A stretch of 64,000 nt of DNA from the NCBI GenBank assembly GCA_003583745.1, contig QXPY01000005.1, positions 62,001 to 126,000 on the forward strand, in the 5' to 3' direction. The notes under the pieces are model-generated. The model ran no database searches. It was given only the letters and a program-made list of their open reading frames with translations, and was not told the DNA's origin. Position 1 is the first letter of the stretch. Each line of letters starts with the position of its first letter. Positions 28,187 to 36,952 of this stretch are shown here, piece by piece. The position numbers were made by a program, and so were the translations under genes. Source of the stretch: Rhodocyclales bacterium GT-UBC (GTDB taxonomy: Bacteria > Pseudomonadota > Gammaproteobacteria > Burkholderiales > Rhodocyclaceae).

Positions 28187-28910
28187 GCTACCTGTTGCCA
28201 TATTCCGCCACTCCCCCACCGAAGGTCCGGGCTATTTTGCCATATTCCTTGAGCAGCAAGGGATTCCGTGGACCCTGATTGCCGTTGACGAAGGCGCACC
28301 AATCCCCGAAATGGCAAGCGCGTACTCAGGCCTCTGTTTCATGGGGGGACCGATGAGCGTCAACGATCCGCTCCCTTGGATCGAACCAGTATGCCAACTT
28401 ATTCGCAATGCGGTGGATCACGACATACCAGTTATTGGTCACTGCCTGGGCGGACAACTCCTGAGCAAAGCTTTGGGCGGAAACGTAACAGCCAATCCGG
28501 TGCGCGAAATTGGCTGGAGCGAAGTGGTTGGCGAAGATCACCCAAGAGCCTTGCAGTGGCTAGGCAAGTTCGCCGGCAAACCAGGGACGGTATTTCAATG
28601 GCACGGCGAAACATTCACTCTCCCTGCAGGCGCCAGCCGCCTCATGTCGAATATGCATTGCGCCAATCAGATATTCGTCTGTGGACCGCACCTCGGGATG
28701 CAGTGCCACGTTGAGATGACGCCGGAGATGATTGCCACATGGTGCCAGCAATGGCAGGAAGAAGCCGCTGCCTTCAAAACCGACCCAAGTGTGCAGACGC
28801 CTGAGACGATGCTTGGAGAAATCGACGACCGCCTACCGACCATGCGCGCACTATCGGAACAGCTTTATTCCGTTTGGATACAGGGCTTGAAAGACCCGCA
28901 TCGCCCCTAA
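28185..28910 (+). CDS. Class I glutamine amidotransferase
   Basis: 241 residues, a stand-alone GATase1 domain like the GMP-synthase-like amidotransferases. The nucleophilic Cys is in the elbow GHCLGGQLLSKALGG (~87) and the His/Glu of the triad in MQCHVEMTP (~173-175). The family releases ammonia from glutamine or hydrolyses gamma-glutamyl compounds; the acceptor here is unknown. The ATG at 28185 lies head to head with the aspartic protease start. It ends one base before a terminator. Confidence 0.85.
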   Translation: MLPVAIFRHSPTEGPGYFAIFLEQQGIPWTLIAVDEGAPIPEMASAYSGLCFMGGPMSVNDPLPWIEPVCQLIRNAVDHDIPVIGHCLGGQLLSKALGGNVTANPVREIGWSEVVGEDHPRALQWLGKFAGKPGTVFQWHGETFTLPAGASRLMSNMHCANQIFVCGPHLGMQCHVEMTPEMIATWCQQWQEEAAAFKTDPSVQTPETMLGEIDDRLPTMRALSEQLYSVWIQGLKDPHRP

Positions 28911-28942
28911 AAAAAACCGGGCCTGATCGACCCGGTCTTTTT
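28911..28942. terminator. Bidirectional terminator between amidotransferase and yajQ
   Basis: The stem CCGGG/CCCGG around a 9-base loop is flanked by an A run on the left and TCTTTTT on the right, directly between two convergent genes. It would end transcripts from both sides. Confidence 0.8.
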
Positions 28943-28954
28943 GCCGCAACAGAT

Positions 28955-29449
28955 TCAATCGCGGAAATTGCCGTATTTGATAGGAAAATCGGTAATCGAT
29001 TTCTTGATCAAGGCGATACATTCCTGCAAATCATCGCGCTTGGCGCCCTGGACACGTACAGCATCGCCCTGTATCGAACCTTGCACTTTGAGTTTGGCAT
29101 CCTTGATCAGCTTGACGATTTTTTTCGCCATTTCGGTCTCGATGCCATCCTTGATTTTCAGCTCCTGCTTGACCTTGTTACCGGACACCTTTTGCACAGC
29201 CTGGTGATCCAGACGCTTGGTACTTTCGGTTTCCTTCTTCTCCATAGCAGGGAAAAGAATATCCTTGATCTGATCGAGTTGAAAATCCGAATCACCATGC
29301 AACGTTATGATTTTGTCTTTCTCATTTAGCTCGATCTTGGCCGAGGTCCCTTTGAAGTCATAACGGTTATCGATTTGCCTGGCAGCCACATCAACAGCGT
29401 TCTTAAGGGCCACCATATCGGCCTCTGAAGTAAAATCGAAGCTCGGCAT
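28955..29449 (-). CDS. yajQ: YajQ family c-di-GMP/nucleotide-binding protein
   Basis: 164 residues, full-length YajQ (UPF0234): starts MPSFDFTSEADMVALKNAVD, contains NRYDFKGTSA and ends YGNFRD. The protein is a small double ferredoxin-like fold; homologues bind c-di-GMP in Xanthomonas and Pseudomonas and act with transcription regulators, while other roles have been proposed. The start at 29449 was chosen because family similarity begins there; an upstream ATG adds seven unrelated residues. Last gene of the leftward arg run, five bases after ppnP. Confidence 0.92.
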   Translation of the reverse strand: MPSFDFTSEADMVALKNAVDVAARQIDNRYDFKGTSAKIELNEKDKIITLHGDSDFQLDQIKDILFPAMEKKETESTKRLDHQAVQKVSGNKVKQELKIKDGIETEMAKKIVKLIKDAKLKVQGSIQGDAVRVQGAKRDDLQECIALIKKSITDFPIKYGNFRD

Positions 29450-29454
29450 CTTGC

Positions 29455-29772
29455 TTACCCGAAATGGCAAACGTAGTGGTAGGCCTCTCCGGCCGCCACT
29501 TCAATGTCAAAACTGGAATTGCCCGGGACGTTAAACGACTGCCCCTCCCCGTAGCTCTTCCACTCCGACTCACCTTTGAGCTTGACGCGGCACGAACCGC
29601 CCACTCCCTCCATGATTTCCGGCGCCCCCGTATTGAAGGTCAGGGCAGAGGGAAGGATCACTCCGACGGTTTTCTTGGTACCGTCAGCCAACACCACAGT
29701 GTGGCTGACGCACTTGCCGTCAAAATAAACATTGGCTTTTTTGACCACGGACACGTTGTCGTATTGCGACAT
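29455..29772 (-). CDS. ppnP: Pyrimidine/purine nucleoside phosphorylase PpnP (YaiE)
   Basis: 105 residues, a single cupin-like domain with the PpnP signatures [36 protein letters not shown] and [10 protein letters not shown]. PpnP phosphorolyses several nucleosides to the base and (deoxy)ribose 1-phosphate. It directly abuts the DUF2788 gene and yajQ on the same strand. Confidence 0.9.
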   Translation of the reverse strand: MSQYDNVSVVKKANVYFDGKCVSHTVVLADGTKKTVGVILPSALTFNTGAPEIMEGVGGSCRVKLKGESEWKSYGEGQSFNVPGNSSFDIEVAAGEAYHYVCHFG

Positions 29773-29997
29773 TCAGATACCCCAGATTTTTTGGATGATG
29801 GCTTTGGCGACGAAACCAACCATACCGAAAGCCAGAACGAAGAAAAGCACAAACGTCCCCGTCTTACCGGCTTTCGATTTCCAGGCGATTTCGCCAATGA
29901 TGAATAACATGAACAGGATGAAAGCACCGACTCCCCAGGTCGAGAAAAAGTCGGCAATCTGCTCTTCGGTCATGCCGAACAGCGTTGTCCCTTCCAT
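29773..29997 (-). CDS. DUF2788 small membrane protein
   Basis: 74 residues with two hydrophobic helices (about 23-40 and 50-67) separated by a basic loop (KSKAGKTG). The N-terminus MTEEQIADFF and overall pattern match the DUF2788 family of proteobacteria, whose function is unknown. It sits 3 bases after argG and directly before ppnP, so it is probably cotranscribed with the arginine genes. Confidence 0.8.
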   Translation of the reverse strand: MEGTTLFGMTEEQIADFFSTWGVGAFILFMLFIIGEIAWKSKAGKTGTFVLFFVLAFGMVGFVAKAIIQKIWGI

Positions 29998-30000
29998 TGC

Positions 30001-31236
30001 TTAAGCTTGACCTTTCTTGGCACGCAAGTTCGCTGCGATACGCATCCGCAAGGCATTTAGCTTGATGAAACCAGCCGCATCCTTCTGATCGTATGCTCCG
30101 GCGTCATCCTCAAAAGTCGCGATAGTCGAATCAAACAAGGAATCCGTCTTCGAATCGCGACCGACCACAATGACATTGCCCTTGTAGAGCTTGACGCGAA
30201 CCGAACCATTCACCGACGACTGGGTGTGGTCGATCAAGGTCTGCAGCGCAATGCGCTCCGGGCTCCACCAGTAGCCGTTGTACACCAGGCTGGCATAGCG
30301 CGGCATCAGGTCATCCTTGAGATGGGCGACTTCGCGATCCAGGCAGATCGATTCGATGGCACGGTGAGCACGCAGCATGATGGTACCGCCCGGGGTTTCG
30401 TAACAGCCGCGCGACTTCATGCCGACGTAGCGATTTTCAACCAGGTCGAGACGGCCGATACCATGCTTGCCGCCCAACTGATTCAGCGTGGACAACACCT
30501 GGGCCGGCGTCATGCGGGTACCGTTCAGCGCAACAATGTCCCCCTTCTCGTATTCGATGTCGAGGTATTCGGCCTGATCCGGCGCTGCCTCCGGCGAAAC
30601 CGTCCACCGCCACATCGACTCCTCGGCTTCTGCCGCCGGGTTTTCCAGGTGACGACCTTCATAGGAAATATGCAGCAGGTTGGCATCCATCGAATACGGC
30701 GAGCCACCTTGCTTGTGCTTCATTTCAACCGGGATGCCGTGCTTCTCGGCATAGGCGAGCAGCTTCTCGCGCGACAGCAGATCCCACTCGCGCCACGGCG
30801 CAATCACTTTGACCCCCGGCTTCAAGGCATAGGCGCCCAACTCGAAACGAACCTGATCGTTACCCTTGCCGGTTGCACCATGGGAAATGGCATCGGCGTT
30901 GGTCAGGTTGGTGATTTCGATCAGACGCTTGGCGATCAGCGGACGGGCGATCGAGGTACCGAGCAGGTATTCGCCTTCGTAAACCGTGTTGCAACGGAAC
31001 ATCGGGAAAACGAAATCGCGGACGAATTCTTCGCGCAGATCGTCGATGAAGATATTTTCCGGCTTGATGCCGAATTGCAGGGCCTTGGCGCGAGCCGGCT
31101 CAAGCTCTTCACCCTGACCGAGGTCAGCCGTGAAGGTCACCACTTCGCATTGATAGGTATCCTGCAGCCACTTGAGGATCACCGAAGTATCGAGACCGCC
31201 GGAATAGGCCAGCACCACTTTTTTGACGTCGCTCAT
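30001..31236 (-). CDS. argG: Argininosuccinate synthase
   Basis: 411 residues. ATP-PPi loop [11 protein letters not shown] at 8-18, plus the citrulline/aspartate motifs [21 protein letters not shown] and [12 protein letters not shown]. It ligates citrulline and aspartate to argininosuccinate in arginine synthesis. The start at 31236 (MSDVKKVV) has a ribosome site (AGGGAAC) and gives the usual family length. Follows argF by 33 bases on the same strand. Confidence 0.97.
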   Translation of the reverse strand: MSDVKKVVLAYSGGLDTSVILKWLQDTYQCEVVTFTADLGQGEELEPARAKALQFGIKPENIFIDDLREEFVRDFVFPMFRCNTVYEGEYLLGTSIARPLIAKRLIEITNLTNADAISHGATGKGNDQVRFELGAYALKPGVKVIAPWREWDLLSREKLLAYAEKHGIPVEMKHKQGGSPYSMDANLLHISYEGRHLENPAAEAEESMWRWTVSPEAAPDQAEYLDIEYEKGDIVALNGTRMTPAQVLSTLNQLGGKHGIGRLDLVENRYVGMKSRGCYETPGGTIMLRAHRAIESICLDREVAHLKDDLMPRYASLVYNGYWWSPERIALQTLIDHTQSSVNGSVRVKLYKGNVIVVGRDSKTDSLFDSTIATFEDDAGAYDQKDAAGFIKLNALRMRIAANLRAKKGQA

Positions 31237-31269
31237 TTCTGTTCCCTTGTTTCGTTGCAACCAAACCGC

Positions 31270-32190
31270 TCAGCCGTTGATCCGGCCCAGCATCAAATAT
31301 TCCATCAAAGCCTTCTGGACATGCAGACGATTCTCCGCCTCGTCCCAGACCACCGATTGTGGCCCGTCGATCACCTCGGCAGTCACCTCCTCGCCACGGT
31401 GGGCAGGCAGGCAGTGCATGAACAGCGCTCCCTCGTTGGCGACCTGCATCATTTCGCCATCGACGCACCAGTCGGCAAACGCCTTGATCCGCGCTTCGTT
31501 CTCGGCCTCGTAGCCCATCGACGTCCAGACGTCGGTGGTGACCAGATCGGCACCACGACAGGCATCCATCGGATCGGCAAACACCTTGAACCGGGCCGCA
31601 TCGATCTTGCCGACCAGTTCAGGATTGATTTCGTAACCCGGCGGCGTCGAGACATGGACCTTGAAATCCAGGACTTCGGCAGCCTGCAGCCAGGTATTGC
31701 ACATGTTGTTGGCGTCGCCAACCCAGGCTACCGTCTTGCCCTGGATCGAGCCACGATGCTCGATGTAGGTGTAGATATCGGCCAGGATCTGGCAAGGGTG
31801 ATATTCGTTGGTCAGCCCGTTGATCACCGGCACGCGCGAATTGGCCGCAAAACGCTCGATGATGCTTTGCTCGAAGGTGCGAATCATGACGATGTCGCTC
31901 ATCCGCGAAATCACCTGTGCCGCGTCTTCGACTGGCTCGCCGCGCCCCAGCTGCGAGTCGCGGGTATTGAGATAGATCGCCGAACCACCCAGTTGCTGCA
32001 TTCCCGCTTCGAAGGAAAGACGGGTACGCGTACTGGCTTTCTCGAAGATCATGACCAGGGTCCGGTCACTCAGCGGCCAATATTTTTGATAAGACTTGAA
32101 CTGGTTCTTGATCCAGCGCGTCCGGTCGAAAACATAATCGAACTCGTCGCGAGAAAAATCTTTGAACTGTAGAAAGTGTTTGATCGCCAT
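31270..32190 (-). CDS. argF: Ornithine carbamoyltransferase
   Basis: 306 residues. The carbamoyl-phosphate motif is KASTRTR (~51-57), the ornithine-binding HCLPAHRG lies near 265, and DVWTSMGYE is also present. It makes citrulline from ornithine and carbamoyl phosphate. The ATG is two bases after the argD stop, so the two are tightly coupled. Confidence 0.97.
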   Translation of the reverse strand: MAIKHFLQFKDFSRDEFDYVFDRTRWIKNQFKSYQKYWPLSDRTLVMIFEKASTRTRLSFEAGMQQLGGSAIYLNTRDSQLGRGEPVEDAAQVISRMSDIVMIRTFEQSIIERFAANSRVPVINGLTNEYHPCQILADIYTYIEHRGSIQGKTVAWVGDANNMCNTWLQAAEVLDFKVHVSTPPGYEINPELVGKIDAARFKVFADPMDACRGADLVTTDVWTSMGYEAENEARIKAFADWCVDGEMMQVANEGALFMHCLPAHRGEEVTAEVIDGPQSVVWDEAENRLHVQKALMEYLMLGRING

Positions 32191-32192
32191 GG

Positions 32193-33365
32193 TCAGGCCG
32201 CCAAAAAATCCTTGATTAGGGGAGTAACGCGCTCGACAAGCTCACGCGCGTCCTGTTCGCTGAAAATCAATGGCGGCAGGAAACGCACTACCTTGTCAGC
32301 CGTCACATTGATCAAAAGCCCGGCGGCAAGGGCCTTGCCGACCAATTCGCCGCAAGGCCGATCGAGTTCAATGCCGATCATCAGGCCATGACCGCGAATA
32401 TCCACGACGCCTTTCACCCCGCCCAAGGCTTCGGCAGACAATTGACGAATCAGGGCGCCGATCCGTTCGGCATTGGCCAGCAGGCCATCCTGTTCGATCA
32501 CGTCAATGGTGGTCAAGGCCGCCGTCGACACCAACGGATTGCCCCCAAAGGTCGAACCGTGATTACCCGGCCCGAACAAGCCAGCCGCCTTGCCACCAGC
32601 CAGACAGGCGCCAATCGGCACGCCGGAGCCGAGGCCTTTGGCCAGGGTAGCGATATCCGGCTGAATGCCGGCATGTTGATAGCCGAACCATTTGCCGGTT
32701 CGTCCCATGCCGCACTGAACCTCGTCGCAAATCAACAACCAGCCATGCTCGTCGCACAATTGGCGCAATGCTCTCTGATATTCAATCGAGGCAAGATGAA
32801 TCCCGCCCTCGCCCTGGATGATCTCCAGCATGACTGCAACCACGCTGTGGTTATGTTCTGCAACCGCTTTGATTGCCGCCAGATCATCGTAAGGTACACG
32901 GACGAAACCCGACACCAGCGGCTCGAACCCCGCTTGCGCCTTGCGATTCCCGGTCGCCGACAAGGTTGCCAAGGTACGACCATGAAATGCTTTTTCCATC
33001 ACGATGACGGTGGGCGTCTCGATACCTTTTTTGTGACCATAAAAACGAGCCAGCTTGATCGCTGCTTCGTTGGCCTCAGCCCCAGAGTTGGAAAAAAAGA
33101 CTTCTTCCATACCGGACAAGGCGGCCAACTTGTCAGCCAGGGCCTCCTGCTCACGAATCCGGTACAGATTAGAGGTATGCAGCATGCGTCCGGCCTGTTC
33201 TGAAATAGCCGAAACCAATCTCGGGTGGGCATGACCGAGTGTTGAAACGGCAATCCCGGACAAGGCATCCAGATACTCGCGCCCCTCGATATCGGTGATC
33301 CGACTTCCCCGCCCATGGCTAAAAGCCACAGGCAACCGGGCATAGGTATTCATGACATGCGACAT
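32193..33365 (-). CDS. argD: Acetylornithine aminotransferase
   Basis: 390 residues, class III PLP aminotransferase. The PLP site has FSNSGAEANEAAIKLAR, ICDEVQCGMGRTG and the Schiff-base Lys in TLAKGLGSGVPIGA. It converts N-acetylglutamate semialdehyde to N-acetylornithine and often also acts in lysine synthesis. ATGs at 33365 and 33353 are both possible; the first has a GAGG site at 33376-33373. A terminator-like hairpin lies directly before that site. First gene of argD-argF-argG. Confidence 0.95.
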   Translation of the reverse strand: MSHVMNTYARLPVAFSHGRGSRITDIEGREYLDALSGIAVSTLGHAHPRLVSAISEQAGRMLHTSNLYRIREQEALADKLAALSGMEEVFFSNSGAEANEAAIKLARFYGHKKGIETPTVIVMEKAFHGRTLATLSATGNRKAQAGFEPLVSGFVRVPYDDLAAIKAVAEHNHSVVAVMLEIIQGEGGIHLASIEYQRALRQLCDEHGWLLICDEVQCGMGRTGKWFGYQHAGIQPDIATLAKGLGSGVPIGACLAGGKAAGLFGPGNHGSTFGGNPLVSTAALTTIDVIEQDGLLANAERIGALIRQLSAEALGGVKGVVDIRGHGLMIGIELDRPCGELVGKALAAGLLINVTADKVVRFLPPLIFSEQDARELVERVTPLIKDFLAA

Positions 33366-33375
33366 GATGCAACCT

Positions 33376-33405
33376 CAAAAACAAAAACGGCGGCAATCGC
33401 CGCCG
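33376..33405 (-). terminator. Terminator-like hairpin in the argD leader (possible attenuator)
   Basis: Read leftward: a 7-bp GC-only stem (33405-33399 with 33394-33388), loop GATT, then TTTTTGTTTTT. This has all the features of an intrinsic terminator, but no gene on this strand ends upstream; the next feature leftward is the argD ribosome site (33376-33373). Rightward it has no T run. It could terminate a short leader RNA or act as an attenuator for arg genes. I saw no clear arginine-rich leader peptide. Confidence 0.5.
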
Positions 33406-33493
33406 GAACGACCGCAAGCTCACCGACGACTAAATGCCGGAAAAAGTTGCAGAAAATCGAATGTTAAGTGAAAAATAGAGGCTTGTATAGAAC

Positions 33494-34294
33494 GTGAAAA
33501 TCATGCGCATCGCCATATTCAACCAGAAAGGCGGCGTCGGCAAAACGACGACCACACTCAATCTAGGCGCTGCACTCAAGCGTGCCGGGATGCCACCTTT
33601 GATGATCGACCTTGACCCGCAAGGTCATCTCTCAAGCATTCGTGGCAACACCCCCGGCGAAGCCAATCACAGCCTGTTTGCGTTCTACCAGGACCTTAGC
33701 TCCCTGGATTCACTCAAAATTGCCTGGGACGAAATCGGCCACCTTATTCCATCACATCAACAACTTATCAAAGTCGACTCGATATTCGGCAAAGGCCCCG
33801 CAATTCTGAACAAGCTGAAAAGCGGGATTGATGCCATGGAGTCGGACGAAACCCAATCCCCAGTCTTAATCGACTGCTGCCCATACATCGGAGTTCTGGC
33901 GCTCAACGCCATCTTTGCCTGCGATCGCCTGATCATCCCGGTGTCGACAGATTACCTCTCACTACAGGCCGCGGACCACATCACACGCACACTACAAGTT
34001 CTTGAACCGGTGCTGAAGCGACGCGTTGAGAGACGCTACCTACTAACCCGCTTCGACCGTCGCCGCCGAATGAGTGATGACGTCCGCAACAAGTTACGCG
34101 AACGCTACGCCAGCGAAGTACTGGAAACCGTCATTTCCGAAAATGTGACCGTTGCAGAGAGCCCATCTTTAAACCGGGACGTATTCCGTCACAACCCAAA
34201 CAGTTCCGGAGCCCACGACTATCAAGCGTTGCTAGGAGAACTTATCGAGCGAGGAGACATCCCCTCCCCGGCACAAACAACCCCACGCCCATAA
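33494..34294 (+). CDS. Orphan ParA/MinD-family ATPase
   Basis: 266 residues. Deviant Walker A FNQKGGVGKTTTT near the N-terminus, Walker A' region MIDLDPQGHLSS and Walker B-like VLIDCCP (~127). It is a P-loop ATPase of the Soj/ParA type. No parB or plasmid gene is adjacent, so chromosome or plasmid partition is unlikely; such orphans often position protein complexes. Start is either GTG 33494 or ATG 33503; neither has a strong ribosome site. It lies between argD (divergent) and the DUF3579 gene (same strand, 78 bases on). Confidence 0.85.
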   Translation: MKIMRIAIFNQKGGVGKTTTTLNLGAALKRAGMPPLMIDLDPQGHLSSIRGNTPGEANHSLFAFYQDLSSLDSLKIAWDEIGHLIPSHQQLIKVDSIFGKGPAILNKLKSGIDAMESDETQSPVLIDCCPYIGVLALNAIFACDRLIIPVSTDYLSLQAADHITRTLQVLEPVLKRRVERRYLLTRFDRRRRMSDDVRNKLRERYASEVLETVISENVTVAESPSLNRDVFRHNPNSSGAHDYQALLGELIERGDIPSPAQTTPRP

Positions 34295-34372
34295 TTATGG
34301 CAAGCCTAAGGCCTTCTGCTAGAATGCGACAACCCAAGGTCGCAACGCCCGAAAACGCAGAGTAAAAAAACA

Positions 34373-34684
34373 ATGACAAAATCAGAATCGAGCACCTTCA
34401 TCATTGTTGGCCTAACCAAGCAAGGACGCAAATTTCGTCCAAGTGACTGGGCAGAACGCCTGTGCGGGGTCATGTCGGCCTTTGGCGCCGAACGCAAGAT
34501 GAAATACTCTCCCTACGTTGGCCCCGGAGACTATAACGGGGAAAAAGCAGTTTTTGTAGACGGCCGACTCGGCGAAATCGAACCCATGGCCTACCGCTTC
34601 ATGCTAAATTTTGCACAGGACAATGACCTTCAAATCATCGATGGCGTCTGTTCGATTGAGGACAAAAAGCAAGCCCCCTCCTAA
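34373..34684 (+). CDS. DUF3579 domain protein
   Basis: 103 residues matching the betaproteobacterial DUF3579 family end to end (FIIVGLTKQGRKFRPSDWAERL, YSPYVGP, MLNFAQDNDLQIIDGVCSI). It is a small soluble alpha/beta protein, often found near argD/argF and rpsT in this class of bacteria. Function unknown. It ends 26 bases before a bidirectional terminator shared with rpsT. Confidence 0.85.
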   Translation: MTKSESSTFIIVGLTKQGRKFRPSDWAERLCGVMSAFGAERKMKYSPYVGPGDYNGEKAVFVDGRLGEIEPMAYRFMLNFAQDNDLQIIDGVCSIEDKKQAPS

Positions 34685-34710
34685 CAAAAACAAAACGCTT
34701 ACTGAAAATA

Positions 34711-34740
34711 AAAATGGCGCCCCAAGGCGCCATTTTTTGT
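34711..34740. terminator. Bidirectional terminator between DUF3579 gene and rpsT
   Basis: An 11-bp perfect stem (34711-34721 AAAATGGCGCC with 34726-34736) and a CCAA loop, with an A run on the left and a T run on the right. It serves the convergent DUF3579 and rpsT genes. Confidence 0.88.
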
Positions 34741-34753
34741 GATCACTCGAAAA

Positions 34754-35023
34754 TCAAGCAGCAGCAAGTGCCTTGATTTGAGCAGACAAGCGACTCTTGG
34801 TACGAGAAGCCTTGTTCTTATGAATGATCTTCTTGTCAGCAATGCGATCCAAGACAGCAACGGACTGCTGGAACACACCTTGTGCTGCGGCTTTGTCGCC
34901 AGCTTCGATTGCCTGACGGACACGCTTAACTGCGGTACGCAGGGTCGAACGCAGGCTGGCGTTGTGGGAACGCTGCCCGTCAGCCTGACGGGCGCGCTTG
35001 CGAGCTTGAGCGCTATTGGCCAT
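34754..35023 (-). CDS. rpsT: 30S ribosomal protein S20
   Basis: 89 residues, lysine/arginine- and alanine-rich helical protein with the S20 pattern [36 protein letters not shown], and [19 protein letters not shown]. Binds 16S rRNA during 30S assembly. Monocistronic here, with a strong terminator downstream. Confidence 0.96.
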   Translation of the reverse strand: MANSAQARKRARQADGQRSHNASLRSTLRTAVKRVRQAIEAGDKAAAQGVFQQSVAVLDRIADKKIIHKNKASRTKSRLSAQIKALAAA

Positions 35024-35101
35024 AATTTATCTCGGAAACAAAAACTAAAGACGTCAACTATACTAACGATTTTGGGTTTCAGCAACCAATATCGTATTAA
35101 T

Positions 35102-35761
35102 TCATCTTCGCCAAGCCTTCTCTCTTGCCGATGCAGGATTTCCCATAAGCTGATCTGCCGTTGGAGGAGTCAAGCGAATACGCACGCGACTCCGTACATT
35201 CATACTACCCTGACCACCAGGCACGAATTTTTCAGCTTTGAAGTGAGCTATCGCTCTTTCCACCAACGGCTTGGGCAAAGTCGACTCCAGTAGAACAACA
35301 TCATCCACATCACCTTCAGATGAGATGAGCACCATAATCTCGGCGTCTCCCACGACACCTTCAAATTCCTTGAAATGCAACTCCGCCGCATCAGCGTCGC
35401 GAGGAAACGGAATTCGACTCAATCGACTTGGGGGCAAGTAGTCGTCAATAGAAAGCTTGGTCGGGGCGGCCATCTCAGCAGTCGATCCAACAGACATTTC
35501 CGAAGACTCGGGAACATGCCCTTCCTCAACACGCGCTGCAACCCCATGCACTTCCGCAACCACCTGCCGAATCTCCTGCCGCCCAACCAATCTCACGTAA
35601 ATTCTGTCGCCAACATCCCCGTTTATAAAACCCATTTGAAAAACAGCAGAACAACAAGCAAACACCGCCAAATGCAGCGCCAAAGATATACAAAGCGAGA
35701 CACTCAAATCCCCAACTGACTGGCTGTGGAAATGTGCCCTTCGTCGGCAAACTGGCGCCAT
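35102..35761 (-). CDS. TonB-like C-terminal domain protein
   Basis: 219 residues. A single hydrophobic segment (about 20-40) is followed by a variable linker and a C-terminal domain (about 135-205) resembling the TonB/energy-transducer fold (GDAEIMVLISSEGDVDDVVLLEST...ERAIAHFKAEKFVPG). No ExbB/ExbD genes adjoin. I chose the ATG at 35761, which has an AGGA site; an upstream TTG at 35806 is weaker. Divergent from the pilin operon, 100 bases away. It may be a TonB-family transducer or a cell-envelope protein using the same fold. Confidence 0.65.
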   Translation of the reverse strand: MAPVCRRRAHFHSQSVGDLSVSLCISLALHLAVFACCSAVFQMGFINGDVGDRIYVRLVGRQEIRQVVAEVHGVAARVEEGHVPESSEMSVGSTAEMAAPTKLSIDDYLPPSRLSRIPFPRDADAAELHFKEFEGVVGDAEIMVLISSEGDVDDVVLLESTLPKPLVERAIAHFKAEKFVPGGQGSMNVRSRVRIRLTPPTADQLMGNPASAREKAWRR

Positions 35762-35861
35762 CTGTTCCTGCTGCCACTTATCCAAAAAATTCAACCCTTT
35801 GTCCAAAAGCTTACAACCCGGCCAAAGCCAAAGATTACAATGCCATCAAAGGACGATAGCC

Positions 35862-36425
35862 ATGCAAACTACGGAATCAACAGGTTTCACGCTTCTTGAA
35901 CTTCTCATCGTAATCGCCATTGTCGGAATTCTCGCAGCTTTGGCCGGCCCTAGCTTGAGAACACTGCTTCTAAATAACCAACTCGCATCCGAAACAAATG
36001 AACTGTTAGTCGACTTGGCCTTTGCTCGCGCTGAATCCGCCCGTGTCGGCAAGCGGATAACGTTATGCATCAGCACCTCTGGAACATCATGCGGCACCGG
36101 TTCATCCTGGACATCTGGTCGAATTTCCTTTGTAGACGAAAGCACTTCGGGCACGACCGGGACAGTTGATAGCGGCGAAGAAATTCGTCGCACCACGAAA
36201 CCAAGTTCAAACAATTCCGCAACCATTACTGCTTCAGGATTTACCAATTCAGCCGGAAGCTCGACCAATAATTTTATTCAATACAGACCGAACGGTTCGC
36301 TTAATTCGACCACCACAGGGCGTTTCAAAATATGTGACAACCGCGTTGGAAACTTTGGCAGAAGCATTGAAATATTACCTACAGGTCGCGCTTCATTAAA
36401 ATCGACATCTGAATCATGCCCATGA
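35862..36425 (+). CDS. fimT: Type IV pilus minor pilin of GspH/FimT family
   Basis: 187 residues. The prepilin-peptidase site is TESTG|FTLLELLIVIAIVGILAAL with Glu at +5, followed by the long N-terminal helix and a GspH/FimT-type C-terminal domain rich in Ser/Thr with two Cys near CISTSGTSCG. Acts as a minor pseudopilin that primes pilus assembly in the inner membrane. The start at 35862 has AGGA upstream; an earlier in-frame start adds 21 residues before a normal short leader. First gene of fimT-pilV-pilW-pilX-pilY1-pilE. A TACAAT box at 35836-35841 may belong to its promoter. Confidence 0.9.
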   Translation: MQTTESTGFTLLELLIVIAIVGILAALAGPSLRTLLLNNQLASETNELLVDLAFARAESARVGKRITLCISTSGTSCGTGSSWTSGRISFVDESTSGTTGTVDSGEEIRRTTKPSSNNSATITASGFTNSAGSSTNNFIQYRPNGSLNSTTTGRFKICDNRVGNFGRSIEILPTGRASLKSTSESCP

Positions 36426-36952
36426 ACAGGACAAAACTAAACGGATTTACGATGATCGAAGTCATGGTGACGATCGTCATCGTTGCAATTGGTCTACTCG
36501 GCTTGGCCGCGTTGCTACTAAGAGGAATGCAAGCTGGAAACACCTCCCAATTACGTAGCTACGCAGTCGCACAAGCCTATGACATGGCCGATCGGATGCG
36601 AGCCAATCCAGCCGGCCTGGCCGCAGGGCACTACGACAACATCATACCAACTGGATCCAGCGCCTCATGCAGCACCCTATTGGCAAGTCCAAGTAGTTCG
36701 CCGGCCGCAGTAGCCCCACCGACAACCTCACCAGGCACTTGCGGCGCCTGCAGCAGCGCCGCATGCACTGTAGCCAACGTTGCAGCGCGTGACAAATGCA
36801 TCTGGCAGCAAACAAATTCAGGGCTGCTACCGAATGGAGCGGGCGCGATATGCAAAGACAGCAGCAAGAACTGGTACACCATTTACGTTTCTTGGGATGA
36901 AAGTCGCTCCGGAACCACAGATAAATCCTTTTCTATCAGTTTTGAGCCATGA
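36422..36952 (+). CDS. pilV: Type IV pilus modification/minor pilin PilV
   Basis: 176 residues from the ATG at 36422. Leader MNRTKLNG|FTMIEVMVTIVIVAIGLLGLAALLL is a classic class III cleavage site; the downstream QAYDMADRMRANPAG motif identifies PilV. The C-terminal domain is Cys-rich. I prefer the ATG at 36422 because it overlaps the fimT stop (ATGA); one at 36416 adds two residues. Minor pilins PilV/W/X with PilY1 form the complex that initiates pilus assembly. Confidence 0.9.
   Translation: MNRTKLNGFTMIEVMVTIVIVAIGLLGLAALLLRGMQAGNTSQLRSYAVAQAYDMADRMRANPAGLAAGHYDNIIPTGSSASCSTLLASPSSSPAAVAPPTTSPGTCGACSSAACTVANVAARDKCIWQQTNSGLLPNGAGAICKDSSKNWYTIYVSWDESRSGTTDKSFSISFEP

Noticed and set aside
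30226-32172. 648-codon open frame on the plus strand
   Set aside because: It is antisense to argG and argF, which are certain; the long open frame is a side effect of high-GC codon bias.
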